Part shown: positions 1 through 12,438 of the stretch, one piece after another
Numbering within the stretch: position 1 is the first letter of the stretch
How the letters are laid out: each line of letters begins with the position of its first letter
Assembly (NCBI GenBank): GCA_000711775.1
Contig: ARYC01000709.1
Span: forward strand, 1-64,000
From: Oxytricha trifallax
Lineage: Eukaryota > Ciliophora > Spirotrichea > Sporadotrichida > Oxytrichidae
DNA: 64,000 nucleotides
Reading direction: 5' to 3'
Notes under the pieces: generated by a model
Database searches by the model: none
Seen by the model: the letters and a program-made list of their open reading frames with translations, nothing else
What the model was told of the DNA's origin: nothing
Program-made: the position numbers and the translations under genes

Positions 1-211
1 ATTTCTTCTCCTCACAAAGTATTGCTTTCAAGAATGAAATTTTGGTACCTTCCATCGCTGGAAGGAATAAACCAACTGTATAATATGTTAATAGTCATCA
101 AGTTATATTACCATGTAAAGTTAGATATCGAGAAAGATTTTCCTTACTTCTGAATCTTGAGATCATTTCTTGAGCCTCGACTCTTTTCATTTGATCATTG
201 AGTGATTCCAT
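1..211 (-). CDS. TBE 22-kDa protein, N-terminal part (copy A)
   Basis: This partial gene of unknown function runs out of the window at position 1. The chosen ATG is at 211 and the protein starts MESLNDQMKRVEAQEM. A 36-nt intron (111 down to 76, GTAATA...TACAG) separates exon 1 from an exon reading VGLFLPAMEGTKISFL. The same intron occurs at the same place and length in copies B and C, which supports both the intron and the gene. The gene is divergent from the 57-kDa gene at 774. Confidence 0.8.
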
Positions 212-394
212 CTTTGTTCCTCTTCCTATTAATAAATTTCAAATTATAACTTATAGACTTCTGGATCCTATTGTTTAAAAACTTACTATTAAATATGGGC
301 ATCTTATAGAAGGTCAACCCTGCAAGATACGTGGAGAAAGTTTGCAGAAGCAGTAACAAACAGCAGAGATGAAGCTCCATTTTAATCAATTTAG

Positions 395-600
395 TTCCAT
401 TAAATTAGTACTAAATTTGTTTAAATTTAATTAGTACTGGTACTAAATCCGTTTAATTTCAATTGGTACCAATTTAATAGTACCAAAACTTAATTAGTAC
501 CTAGTTTTAAACTAATGAGGTTTTAATGAAAAAGTTCCAATATGGTTCAAAACCTAACTGGTACCAGTACCAACCTCAATTTTTTTAAGTTGGTACCAAA
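395..600. promoter_or_regulatory. GTAC-rich spacer between divergent TBE genes
   Basis: About 200 bp of AT-rich DNA between the 22-kDa and 57-kDa genes holds about nine GTAC cores, most as palindromic or half-palindromic GGTACC, AGTACT or TAGTACC words. Copy B has the same array at 36205-36415. A bidirectional promoter, or a binding array for a TBE protein (the neighbouring gene encodes two C2H2 fingers), is an inference from position and pattern. Confidence 0.5.
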
Positions 601-773
601 ATTAAAAATATTAAGCATGAATTTAGAAAAATTATAGTTATAAACTTAGCATAAATATGATGTCTAACGCCTAAGAAGCAACCATCGTTGTTGCAGTACC
701 AACTCCTATACAAAGTTACTATAACAAGAGAGGTTATTAAAGCTTTATAATAGAAATTTAAATTTGAATTAAC

Positions 774-2220
774 ATGGCGGCTAACTTAAATCGCAAAGCA
801 GTCTCTCTTGGCAGTGGATAATCTTAGCTAAACTTTGGATAAACTAAGAAGCAAGAGATCATATACATTGAAAAGGAGCCAGAGCTTAAAGCTCTTGAGT
901 TTGAATCAGAGGTGTTTGTTCTAGAAATAAATATCAGGAAGCAGAGAGCAGAGATAAGTATTTAAACGCTAATCAAAGATGTTGAGGAGTTAAAAGAACA
1001 TCTCCCACTAGAAAAGATTAAAGCATTCTAATGTGATGAATGCTAAAATTTCTTCTCAACTGATTCGAGCTTGAAGAGGCACATCAAAGAGATGCACTCT
1101 AGGAGAGCTAAGATATATTTTAAGCACGAAAAGGTCGATGGCAAGTATTAGTGCACGACTTGCATGAAGTCTTACACTCACTCAGCTAAAGTTAAAAGAC
1201 ACATTCAAAAACATCATTTAAGTGAGTTTTTAATGCAAGATAAAGAAACATAAAAACTTATACCAGCCAAGAGAAATTCCAATACTATAGAGTCTTAAAG
1301 AGAGCAGGAAGAGAGACTTAAGAAGCAGAAACGTTTTGAGTCAATGAACCAACCAGCTAATGAATTATATATAGCATGCTTGTAAGAGAGAGCTATGTAT
1401 ATACCTGCATTAAATGCAGTAGATCTCAGTTTTTGCATTGACAACTATTTACATATTGATGTGCCTAACAAGGCAAAACTCATAGTAGTTGATGAATATG
1501 ATGATAAAGTATATCCTTTCAAATATCTTATTAGGAACGAGCAGTATCAAAATGAGTTTGCCAATGAATACATAATACTAAGAGAGACTCATAAAAGGTA
1601 ATGCAAGAACTTGCTAAAACTCGATGGAGTTATTATTGGACATGGTTTTATTCACTACGACTTAAGAAATTTGAAATGACTCTAAGAAATTATCTCTACC
1701 ATAATAGATACCCAGATGACTTGAATGAGATACTCACGGAAATGACCAAGGGTGTAAAAGAGCTCCATGAACTAGGGTATGTTCATAGAGATTTGAAGCC
1801 AGAAAATGTAATGCTAAATCTCTGTCCTTTAGAAATAGTAGTCATTGATTTCAATAGAGCAATAAGGTAAGAAATAGTGACTTTAGCTAAAGGACTAAGC
1901 ACACCTGGGTACTTCCCAATAAGAGAGAAGTGGACTAATGGCTCTGTTCAGTGGGATGTCTGGGCAGTAGCAACAATAAACTTAGAGTGCGATATGGAAA
2001 GTATGTCGTACTTCGGAACAAAGCAAGAAAAAAAATAAATAAGCATGGCTGTTAAACATATAAAGCAAGAAGATGTATGCACTGAGATTAAAAAATGGTT
2101 GAGATGATCATAGTAAGAGCTCCAGCATATCCAAGATCATCATTAGAAGATATACTTGAAACATTAAAGAGAGCTAAGTTCAAGAGATACCACAAAGATA
2201 AGCAGATAAAATTTGTTTGA
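774..2220 (+). pseudogene. TBE 57-kDa zinc-finger/kinase gene (copy A, frameshifted)
   Basis: The frame starts MAANLNRKAVSLGSG at 774 and ends at TGA 2218-2220, using TAA/TAG as Gln. It encodes two C2H2 fingers (CDECQNFF...H...H and CTTCMKSYT...H..HH) and then a protein-kinase-like domain with VHRDLKPENVMLN and VVIDFNRA. The N-terminal half is in frame here, whereas copy B has lost one base after GSG. Near 1651 copy A lacks one base present in copy B (TTTATTCACTAC against TTTATTGCACTAC), so the kinase half is out of frame. A second missing base lies near 2095. The protein is probably not made whole from this copy. Confidence 0.85.
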
Positions 2221-2274
2221 ATAAAGCACATTAATACTCATTAAATATTAATTAAATTCACATAAAACTTGCGT

Positions 2275-2359
2275 TTTCTCTACTAACCCCAATAAGACCC
2301 CAACTATACCCTACAAATCAAAGCACTTATAAACCTCACTAAAGGGTTTTGGGGTTTTG
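2275..2359 (-). repeat. TBE copy A right terminal inverted repeat
   Basis: The 85-bp terminal repeat starts TTTCTCTACTAACCCC and ends in the telomere-like GGGTTTTGGGGTTTTG. It matches the right end of copy B except that one G in the last repeats is replaced by A (AAAGGG against AAGGGG). Confidence 0.93.
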
Positions 2360-2510
2360 AGTGCCTCGTTAACCTTGCAATTGACGCAACTCAGCTCACA
2401 GATGTCAAAAGGAGAGTAAGGACCACATATTCTTCATCTACGCTCGATGGTCTATCCAATGGAAAAGTATGGAACCGAAATAATATTTGAACTTTTTCCC
2501 ACATTACTGA
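2360..2510 (+). other. GC-rich coding-like patch next to TBE copy A
   Basis: GC rises sharply directly after the transposon end, to about 45% against about 25% nearby. One plus-strand frame reads CLVNLAIDATQLTDVKRR, then RVRTTYSSSTLDGLSNGK, and stops at TGA near 2487. Another plus frame is also open. No family was recognised. The likely reading is an MDS or exon piece into whose border the TBE inserted. Confidence 0.35.
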
Positions 2511-4351
2511 TCATTGAAATCTGCACTTTCAAGTCCCTATAATAAGTTAAATTATGAAGTTTCAAATTTCGCTATTTATCGATATTAAATCATCACTATT
2601 CCAACTTATAAACTTATCACGCATATATTTATTGGGGTTTTGAGGTTTATATATTATTTTATCCCAAGACAAAAATATAATTCATTTAGTTTCAAGCTAT
2701 TATCAAATCTTATAATTATACTTCATAAAATTGATTTTTATAATGCAATATTTTGTGTTATCATTTTAAATCATATAGACAAATGTTGCTAATCTATTCT
2801 ATTAATTTCAAACTGTTAAACTTTTTATATAAAGATTGGTAACAATTTAATAATCGTTTTACGATTTAAAGTAAATAACGATCATAAATAAAATATTACA
2901 AATTCCATTTATTAAATTAAATATCCTCGCTTTGAATCGAATATCCTCACATTAAATGGAATATCCTTTGTTTTATTTTATAAAATATCCATTTTAATCC
3001 ACATTAAATTTAAACATTTCCAAATCTACTGTGTAATAAAAGCTTAAACTCTTTAAATAAATATTATTATGTAATTATAAAGTAGTTGATGAGAAAATTG
3101 CACTAAACTCTGTAAATTTAAAAATCCATTTACTTGAGGGATATTAGAGTACTCAAGTATCATTTGATAGATTTAAGCAAAATCAATTGATTTAAGACAA
3201 TGAAAATTAAGAAGAGATTGATTTAGTTTCCTAATAAATTCTTAGATTTAAGAGAGTCTAACTGGCGAATTAATTTATTAAGTGATAATAATAACCATAT
3301 AAATATTTGCAGAAAAGAATTATAAATAAAGAAACAAGAATCATAAATTGCAATCTTATAGGATATAGAATTTTAATATAATAAGCTTTAAGTAATATTC
3401 CATATGTTTAAGAACAAGAGCAATGATATTGTCATTTGAATTCATATATATTTCATTGAGATTTATATAATTAAGCATATTATATTCAAAATAATTTAAT
3501 CTAAATTTTTAGATTCATTATGGCAACTTGGAATATGATCAAAAATCAAAGTTAATCCCTTTGTTAATTCAAACAAAAAGCAGAGAACATTGAGTCATAA
3601 TGAAGACATTGAAAATAAGCTTTTCAACTCTATAGAAATACCTATTTCAGTCACAGTATTATCCATACAATTTATGATATTAGAGGTAATAAATTGAGAA
3701 AAAACTTAGACTGATTTATCCTCAAAGGCTTAGATTAATTAGTTTAAGCTTATATTAAAATTAATAATTAAACATAACCAAAACAGATAATGATAGTCCA
3801 TATTCAAACACTTTAAGATACGTATCATTTAAATACTTGTGTAAACAATAATTCAAATATATTAACCCAAATTGATGTCAAAGATAATTTCCCACTATTA
3901 TACAAGTTAGCTCTTGGACATCATTTATTCGAGAAGAGTTAATGATACTAGATTTGTTGAAATCACTACTAGTTTATTCAGATGTTAAGAAATTCAAGTG
4001 ACTTTGTTGATTCCATAATCAAAATTATACTTGCAGCTAAGATTGTGACGAATGGCCTTAAACAGATTGGAATATTTCACTCCGTAAGTAAAATAGGAAT
4101 CAAGCATTAATATTTATATATTTTAAATATAAAACTCAAAGTGATGGTGAGTAATTTTGATATAGTAAAACCAAATTAATATAATCAAGAGACCCTCATT
4201 TGAAATACTATAATGCATTTGATGACATAGATGATGTATTGATACTTGAAAAAATTAACTAGACAAAAACAACATTTTCTTTCTTACACTTAAAGTCTTA
4301 TAGAGATGAAGATAATTCATGATCCTAACAAGTTTCAAATAAATTTATATA
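2511..4351. other. AT-rich spacer, no gene recognised
   Basis: GC is about 22-25%. TGA-free plus-strand frames of 40-100 codons occur, including a patch near 4020-4090 reading FVDSIIKIILAAKIVTNGLK followed by a GTAAGT donor-like word. Frames of this length are expected by chance with TGA as sole stop, so no gene is called. Confidence 0.3.
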
Positions 4352-4766
4352 TTGTAGAAATACATTTGAATTTGGAAAAATAATTATAATTAAATTTAAT
4401 ATAAATCAAAATCGTGGCAGTTAAAGTTGGCCAATTTAAACGATCTTGGGCTCATTCGATAGAGAATTCAAAATTAGCTGGACTTTATTATTGGCGGTAC
4501 TATTTTATCGCATCCCTGGAGCGAGATAACTCGACTTTAATTAAACATCTCTAAATTCATTAAATTATACCCCCACATTAAAGTCGAGTTATCTCGCTCC
4601 AGGGATGCAATAAAATAGTACCGCCAATAATAAAGTCCAGCTAATTTTGAATTCTCTATCAAACAAGCCCAAGATCATTTAAATTGGCCAACTTTAACTG
4701 CCAAGAATTTCAATTTATTTTAATTTAATTATAATTATTTTTCCAAATTCAAATGTATTTCTACAA
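4352..4766. mobile_element. 415-bp foldback element, copy 1
   Basis: The element starts TTGTAGAAATACATTTG and ends with the complement, flanked on both sides by TA. The two arms of about 190 bp are nearly perfectly complementary around a short AT-rich loop near 4555. The arms contain the family core GGCGGTACTATTTTATCGCA and CGAGATAACTCGACTTTAAT. It carries no coding frame. A TA target and short terminal repeat are typical of Tc1/mariner-mobilised MITEs; that link is inferred. Confidence 0.9.
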
Positions 4767-7700
4767 TAAGCATACCATCTTATTATATTAATTATAAAAT
4801 TGCGGCGAATAAGACACAATTATAAGATACTTACTGACGAAATCAGCTTCAATGTCACCATAATTATGCTGCTAACCTACTCCAATCACTTAAGTAACAA
4901 GAATTATAAATTAAATTCCTTTAAATGATATAAAATAGAATTCGAGAGTTGATGCTTGCTTCTCAAAAAAGAATGTCATAAAAAATGGCTTATGTAGATG
5001 CTAGTCTAGCAATAGCAGCGCAAATATTAGCAATTTCGTTTGTGAGCATTAGCTCAAACTGCAACTAAATATCAATAAGTGTATGATTATTCGACATAAT
5101 AATAGTTATTAATAAAGTAATAATCGCAGAGTTTTGGAGAATTTATATATAATAAGAATGATATAAATTTCATTTAATAAACAAAAATAGAAATATAAAA
5201 AACATTTCCAAACATATAAACTTCTTAATATGAGATATTAATTGCATTTGACTCCATTTATTTAAAATCCAGTAATAATTGGATTATGCAATAGTCAAGT
5301 CGGTAATTTTAAATTAAATTTAAAACGGTTATTTATGAATATCGTTATTGATATCTATAAATAATTTATAATTGATCAATGTATTTTAGTTTATTTATAA
5401 ATTACAAGAATTTTAGTGGAAAGCTAGTTTGTTTCTATTAGTTTAATCAATATACTTCGAAAATGAAATATGTTGTGAGAGAATTAATCACCAAATTATT
5501 TTTGATTTTAAGAACAAGAATTCATAGTTTAACAATGCAGCTCTCGATAATTAATACAACTATTTATACTTTATTAATTATAATTTAAACCTGTAGCTTC
5601 AAAAGTGATGTCACTGATAATCAGAAAATTCTAAACTACCTATAAATTCGTATAGTTCTAATTCTAAGAAGAAATAATAATTATTTAAAAAATTTCATGA
5701 GTATTTAATTGCTTAGAAATTTATCTCAGTTATATCTAGTGAACAAAGAGCATGATTTATGATTATTTTATGAGAAGATTGCAAAGGATTTATAATAGAA
5801 AGTAATTGAGGAAATAAAAAACTAAATTTAATGCTATTGGGCTGAATATTAGTTTAATAGTGATATTTTAGAAATAATGTGATACAGTAAAAAATAGAAT
5901 TTTACATAAAAGAGACTAGGAAAGAATGGAAAGATCAGTTATTCTGGGTTTTAATAAGTTTAATATCTTTGCAAAATTGGATGCATTGTTTTCTGTGAAA
6001 ATAATAATTCATAATAAGATCTTAAAATGATTATAAAATAAATGCTTAAAAAGTTGATATTTGTTAATGAAAATTATAATTATATTGAAGGCATTTTGCT
6101 TAAGTAAAAAATAAATGCTTCAGGTAAAAAAGTATTAGCGTTCTTATTCAAATTGTGAAATGAGTGAGGTAATTTCTAAAAGATCTGAAAGAGTTAAGAG
6201 TGTTGATCTCGATAAATTTAAATTAATAATTAAATAACAAAATGGAATACTTTTAAGACGAGAATATAGCAGCATTGCATTATTATAATTATTTAAGTTT
6301 CATTTTAATTATCAAAATCTATTTAAATACTCTTTCAACAAAAATGCTTGGCGATGAGAGAGATAGAAGTTGTTCCATGCTGACTTTTAAAAAAAACAAA
6401 AATAATTTAAAGGATAACGCAAATGTTTTTATTTATAATTTTTTTATTGTTTTACTAAGTTTTCATATTCATAAATTAATCTTATTGTTATTAACTTAAT
6501 TTTTTTTTCCAATTTTTTGGAAAAATATTTAAATAGCGTTCTATCTACTATATTATTCATTATTCGCCGAGATGCAGTATTAAACAGTAAATATCCAATT
6601 TAATAGAATAGTAACCTAATATGGAATTTAACGAATTGAAGATCTTGAATTTTTATCATATTTTTATTATTTTCTAGATAGAAAATTAATAAGCATTGCT
6701 CTATATTTAAAAATGGTTTATCAACACAAGTTAAAATGATGAGCAAGAAACAGTAAATTAATTTATACATTATAAGAATAAATGTGAAAATTAAGAAATA
6801 AAAGAAATAATAGAAAACTCAATAAAGTCATCAAAAATTGACCAAGTCAAATAATTTAAATTATTTGAATATTAAATTTATAATAAAGCTAAATTTATTA
6901 TGGCTAGAAGGTGAAGATTAAAAATATCATAATGAGATAATTATCTAATGAAAAATTTGTTAAAAATATTTAGATATTATATAAACAAGTAAAAATAGGA
7001 AAATATTCCATCAGATATTAAATATATTATGCCATCATCTTAAAAAATAGAATTATTAATTAAAATACTAAAGATGCTATGCTCTTCATAAAATATTACT
7101 GTTTTTAATGATTATTTTGAAATATCATAATCTTCCATAAAACTAAAAAAGTAAGGTTAAAAGTATACTTAATAATTATGTATAGAAATGCTTTTATATC
7201 TTATTACTATGGAAGAATTTTTCCTTATCTCGATGATTTAATTTTAATAATAAGAAATACAAAATTAAAAATTTCTTTAAATTTGAGACTTTTGCTGTAA
7301 AAGAGTCTAGTAAATGCAAAATTTGCTAATTTTTACAGTTTTCGAATAATTTAAGCATATTCTTAAGTAATATTATGAATTGCACTTTTTTATATTGAGA
7401 TATAATATGGAAAAGATACTCAAACAGTTTGCTAGTTATTTGCTTGATCAACTTGTCTTACAGCACCTTAATTAATTTGTTACTTTAATATTTACTTTGA
7501 TATGATGCTAAAAGCACTTAATTTTTCAATGAATAATCCTTATTACCAAATCTCACTATTACTAATGAATAAGGTTTAAATAATATTTTATATTTAACTG
7601 ATTGTTTTTTAAAGTGTAATTAACTTTACTATTTGGAATAAATATTGGTTTATTCTGGCCATTAAGAAGACTCATTGTTTTTTATATAGGATAATTTTTA

Positions 7701-8489
7701 TGAAATTTTATGAAACAATTGTTAAATTTATTAACAAAAATTTTTAATTTTAGCAAATTGATTGACTTAGAAACTAAATTATAATAACCATATTAAAACA
7801 TTAAAAGCACCATTTTTTATGTAAAAATTTGATTTTATATATTTATTTCTATATCCTAGCTAATTAAGTTACATAAAAATATTGTTAAACATTTAATTTG
7901 TTACCCACCTATTGTTACAATGATATCTATTAATTAAAAAAGCATTATAGAGTATCTATTTAATGATACTATACTTTTAGATGTAGCAAAATATCAATTT
8001 ATCCATAAAAAATAATATTAGGCTAAATTCAATTACTAATCAATGCTAAGTAAATATAATAATTGGTTTCTAAAGAGGTTTTAGCTGTTATTTAAGAATA
8101 TAAATATTTTTTAATCTACAATTTGAGACTATTATTCATAGATTTTCCAAGCAGTATTCATTTAAGATTTATTCAATGTCAAATCATAAGGATTTTAAAT
8201 AGGTATAGTTGAAAATATAGTCATATAATTAACACTTTTAAACAATTAATATATATAAGACCCTTCAACTTAATTATTTGATTTCATCCTCCAATATATA
8301 AATGGATTTGCTTTAATAAATTTATAATAAAAAGTAACCTCAGTTTTAATTTTTAACAAACCATAAATTATTTGATGTTTTTATAGATTTTTATATTTCC
8401 AAATAGGTTTATACTATAAAAATCAGAAGAACAAACAAAGAATTCATAATAATATTTTGATTAATGGTAGCTTAATTTAAATTTTAATA
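4767..8489. other. Very AT-rich spacer, no gene recognised
   Basis: GC is about 20-24%. Plus-strand TGA-free stretches occur at 4840-5095 (including MAYVDASLAIAAQILAISFV), 5770-6165, 6930-7283 and 7930-8120. They are rich in I, K, N, L and Q and show no known domain. They could be AT-rich MDSs or chance frames; nothing in the sequence decides. Confidence 0.3.
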
Positions 8490-8904
8490 TTGTAGCAATA
8501 CATTCGATTTGGGAAAATGAATTAAAATTAAATTAATTAAATGTTAAAATCATGGCAGTTATGAAATTCAAAGTGACTCAAAATTCAAAAATAAATATAT
8601 TTTACGGTAGATCCCGGAATTATTATAGGACTTTGCTATTGGCAATATTCTTGAATCATCACAGGAAGCGAGATATTTTGATTTTGAGCTAACTCCCAAA
8701 AATAGTATAATGGGTTTTTCTCGCTTGGTCGATGAGATAAATACATTATAGCAATAATAGTCACCGTCTTATTTTTAATGCGCTATCCAGAGAGTATAAT
8801 ATTGTCAGGGTTGGAGACATTTTCCAAAAACATAACTGAAGGTAATTAATAATTAATTAATTTTAATTTTAAATCATTTTACCAAATCGAATGTATTCCT
8901 ACAA
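8490..8904. mobile_element. 415-bp foldback element, copy 2 (decayed interior)
   Basis: The ends TTGTAGCAATACATTCGATTT and complement are intact and flanked by TA, and the length is exactly that of other copies. The inner arms have diverged so far that most no longer pair (for example AGGAAGCGAGATATTTTG against TCTCGCTTGGTCGATGAG). This is an old copy in which terminal pairing has outlived the rest. Confidence 0.8.
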
Positions 8905-10236
8905 TAATAAATAAATTTTCACTTCTGAAAATAAATCTATCAATAAAATGAAGTTCTATAATTGCATAGATATTTATTTCTATGAGTCCAGTATAATTTT
9001 CCAAGTTGATATTCTTATTAATGAACATTTATTTTTTAAAAAATATATTATTTATTAATAGAAAATTATAAAAAATTATTTAATACAATTCTTTAAAAAT
9101 TGAATTATAGAAATAAATACTATTAAAACATTATTACTTAATTGTAATAGAAATAAAGAAAATTAAACTAAAAAAGTAATTATATTTATTTTATGTTTTT
9201 TAAGAAGAATATTTAAATTAAAGTTTTCAAAAATTTAGAATCAAAAAGCCTAAATTTATATATTATGTAAAAAATAAAAATAAAAAGAATTGAAGAATAA
9301 AAAATAAATTACCGCTTATATAAAATTAATATACTAAAAAATGAAAAAGAAGAAGTGAATAGAGAATCAAAATAATAATTTTAAATAATTTATTTCAGAA
9401 AAAATGTACTATATATGAACTGTCCTAATTTTTTAAACAAAATTTTAATCACAAAGTTATTTCATACCTTGAAAAATAAAAATAAAATTATTGTAAATAA
9501 TATTTCTCTTAAGTTATGAGGTACCTGATCTTTGAATATGCATATCAATATTACAATATTTTGATTGATAAAGAATTAAAGATTAACTATATTTAATGAA
9601 TTTGGCATTTTAACATTTCTAGTAAAATCTATCACTAGCATGAAAAAGAGAAATAAGTCGCCCATTTTATTTAAAAACTATTAAGCTTTTTGGAAAAGAG
9701 TGGATATCTATAGCTCAAATGATGCAATAAAAATATTATTCTTCATGACTTTTGCTATTCAATTAGTTTCAAGTCCATTTAAATAAGACCATGAAAATAT
9801 TTGACTAGAATTGACCTCAAAATATTGATTTATTTGATTTTAATATTTTTGAAATTTATTTAATTAAGAAGATGAAAAATGTAATTCTTACGATTCTATA
9901 GAGTCTATTTGGAAATGCTTCTTTGAATCATAAGATTTTTCAGATAAATTTTTATATTTTATTTACTATTAATTTAATATTAAAAATTAATATTCATATA
10001 TAATCAATTTATAGAATTATTATCAAGAGATCACTCTAAATTAGGGAAATCTACTTAAAAAGAGTCTTAGATTCCCCTCACAAGAGCAGTCCATTAAAAT
10101 ACTATATTTATTTTTTATAATTAAAAGTTTGAATTTTAGAGAATTTATTTATTAGTGAATTATGGGAGAAATAAAAAAAGAAATCAAAATTGATCTCTAA
10201 TATTAAATACCCCAAACTAGAGGTAATCATTATTAT
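8905..10236. other. AT-rich spacer, no gene recognised
   Basis: GC is about 20-25%. A plus-strand TGA-free frame runs from about 9797 to 10130 and ends in a K/S-rich patch; it has no recognisable domain and is within chance length for this composition. Confidence 0.3.
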
Positions 10237-10693
10237 GTTTAACGTTTATTGAGCATACAAATTTCAAACTGTTTGAACAGTGGTTAGTTGGTTTGATTAT
10301 TTTTATTTTTTGTCTACCGAATTTATCTGGACCTCTAGTATCTGACCCGTTTTCAGTAGGTAGAGGGTACTCCTGTGCTCATTAGTTGGGTCGGTGTTAC
10401 TAATATATTTTTTCTTCATCTTGACACTTAGAGATATCAATGAGGATCTTAGCAACTGGGTTATCAACATGAATAGATTTCAAGATTGTTGCGCCTTCAT
10501 TTGTGACTGTGATAGCTCTCTTAGCTGTAGTTAGTAGTACCTAGTAGTGGAACACCTGACTCTTCGGAGCTACCTTAGTCTGCACAGTTGAGTTACAGTA
10601 GCTTAGTCCAGGGGGCCATGTCCCTCGCATTCCTACTACATCAGACTCCGCACCGATTAGTGCTCCAGGCTCGTCGCTCAATAAACATTAAAC
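10237..10693. mobile_element. TIR-bounded 457-bp unit carrying a chaperonin gene piece
   Basis: An 18-bp inverted repeat (GTTTAACGTTTATTGAGC at 10237-10254, its complement with one mismatch at 10676-10693) encloses DNA far richer in GC (about 45% from 10330) than its surroundings. Inside lies a minus-strand CCT2-like segment at 10412-10528. No clear target duplication is visible. It may be a non-autonomous element that captured a gene fragment, or an MDS cluster fortuitously bordered by a short inverted repeat. Confidence 0.45.
10412..10528 (-). pseudogene. CCT2 (TCP-1 beta) chaperonin fragment
   Basis: The minus-strand frame reads RAITVTNEGATILKSIHVDN followed by PVAKILIDISKCQDEE. This matches the N-terminal ATP-site region of group II chaperonins, and the VDNP.AK.L.D.S motif points to the beta subunit (CCT2) of the cytosolic TRiC complex. 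The usual next residues, VGDGTTSV, are absent: the frame runs into unrelated sequence after QDEE. Upstream, the expected STLGPKG region is not recognisable. It is either one MDS of a dispersed gene or a captured and decayed fragment; the Cys for Val in SKCQDE and the lost flanks favour decay. Confidence 0.6.
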
Positions 10694-12438
10694 ATTAATA
10701 ATAATTTATTTATTATTGTAAAAAATTATAGAAATTATATTTTATACTGTAATATAAAATTACAACTTATAATTAATGCCTAATAATAATTTTTTTCTAT
10801 AAATTATAAATAATATTCTATACATTCAAACTTTTTTCCTGTTATTTAGAACTTTGAAATAATTTGTGTTAATATTTGCTTAACTATATCATTCTAGCTA
10901 ATTGAACTCTCCTTAATTCATCTTGGTGTTCTAATCTTTAAATTCTTAATGAAGGCTTAGGGATATTGATCTTTTAAATTATATTATAATTTCTTTTATC
11001 TATGATTATATGGATTCCCAAGCATTACATGTAAGGTTCGGAAATTCATGAGATAATATTTAAACAAAGGCAATTATACTAAAAAGATGCAATTTATAGT
11101 CTCTATCATTAGATCAGCCTATTTTAAATATCTTTAATATGTCTTAAAATTTATAACAACAAATTTAAACTTTAATATTCAAAAAAAGAATTTATTATTT
11201 TTATTAGTCTTATTTAATTTAAATCAATTTTTCATTTAAAAATTTTAATTTTATTTTCAATTCCTATATTGATTGGTATCTTATTATTTATTTATTAAAC
11301 GTAAAAATTATATATCTATTCATTTTTTCGTACAAATAAATGAAATTAACTTTGTACAACAAAAATAAATGATAATTCTATCACTGTATTCATTTATATT
11401 TCTCTTTGTTTTTGTTTTACTATTTTAACTAAATTTAGAATCATACTGAACTTTTGAGAAAATAAGTTTATTACAGTAATTGATTAATAGTAGCAAATAA
11501 TATTGTGTTTATGAAAAGAAATTATAATTAAAAAATACTTTTATCATCATTGTTAGTTGCTTAATTAGAATCAGTTTGTTTTATTTGAATTTTATGTGCT
11601 CTCCTGCTGAACTTTTGTTTTTTCTTAAATTCTATTTAATTCAGGTGTATGCCCAGAGTAAAAATAAAGAAAGATATGTCTTCTAATTATTATACATTAT
11701 AGTGAGTTACACGGTAAGATCTGCAAATCCATTATTTATGTTTAATTTATTTTAAATTGATTAAATACTAGGATTCTTAATAAAATAACATAATTATCTT
11801 TTTTGACTCTAAAAATTTAAAGACCCTTTTTGGCTATTTGTCTCATACAATTACATAATAAAGACCATCTTTAATGAATGTTTCCATTAGATAACTGTGT
11901 CACATATATTATTGAATATGATAAAATGATAGAATTAAAAACATAAATTATTACTGGGAAAAACTTATTAAGTTTAAATAAATGTATATTTTAAAGATTA
12001 AAATTTTAAGTGCCTACTTTTTATATGAGAATTTTTTTAAAATGAATTTTTAATAAATATAGATAAATGTAATAGTAATTTTAATTTCAAATAATCTGTA
12101 TTAGATTTCCATTTACTCTAAATTTTCAATGATGATCTTATTTTATTTTTAATTGCATTGATTAATAAATTTATATTTGAGACTTGCTCTTAAATTAATA
12201 TAACTATTTTATTAAAGGTGAATCAAAATAAAATCTTACATTCTACTATTATAAAATAAGAAATTTGTGCTTTAAAATTAGCAAAATATTGCTCCAAAAT
12301 TTTAAATAGTAAGACGCTTATTTAGCAAACACAATTATATTTTTAAAACTGAGAAAGCACTAAATAATATATTTAGTATTTAATGAAATCAATTTAAAAC
12401 ACATATTTAGTGCTTTTCAAATAAATATGAAGTTAATA
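10694..12438. other. AT-rich spacer, no gene recognised
   Basis: GC is about 22%. No supported gene, repeat or RNA was found by eye. Confidence 0.4.

Larger units (their letters stand above)
1..2359 (+). mobile_element. TBE transposon copy A, 3' part
   Basis: This is the right half of a TBE element; the left half lies outside the window. It is nearly identical, with small indels, to 35811-38173 of the complete copy B. It ends in GGGTTTTGGGGTTTTG at 2359, after an 85-bp terminal repeat. The next three bases, AGT (2360-2362), fit the known ANT target preference, but the matching left copy is not visible. It holds the start of the 22-kDa gene (minus strand), a GTAC-rich intergenic segment and the 57-kDa zinc-finger/kinase gene (plus strand). 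Confidence 0.95.

Noticed and set aside
2511..10236. Plus-strand TGA-free frames forming an apparent giant AT-rich gene
   Set aside because: The frame has to be re-chosen every 40-110 codons, which is the spacing expected by chance at about 22% GC with TGA as the only stop. No domain, pointer set or composition change supports it.
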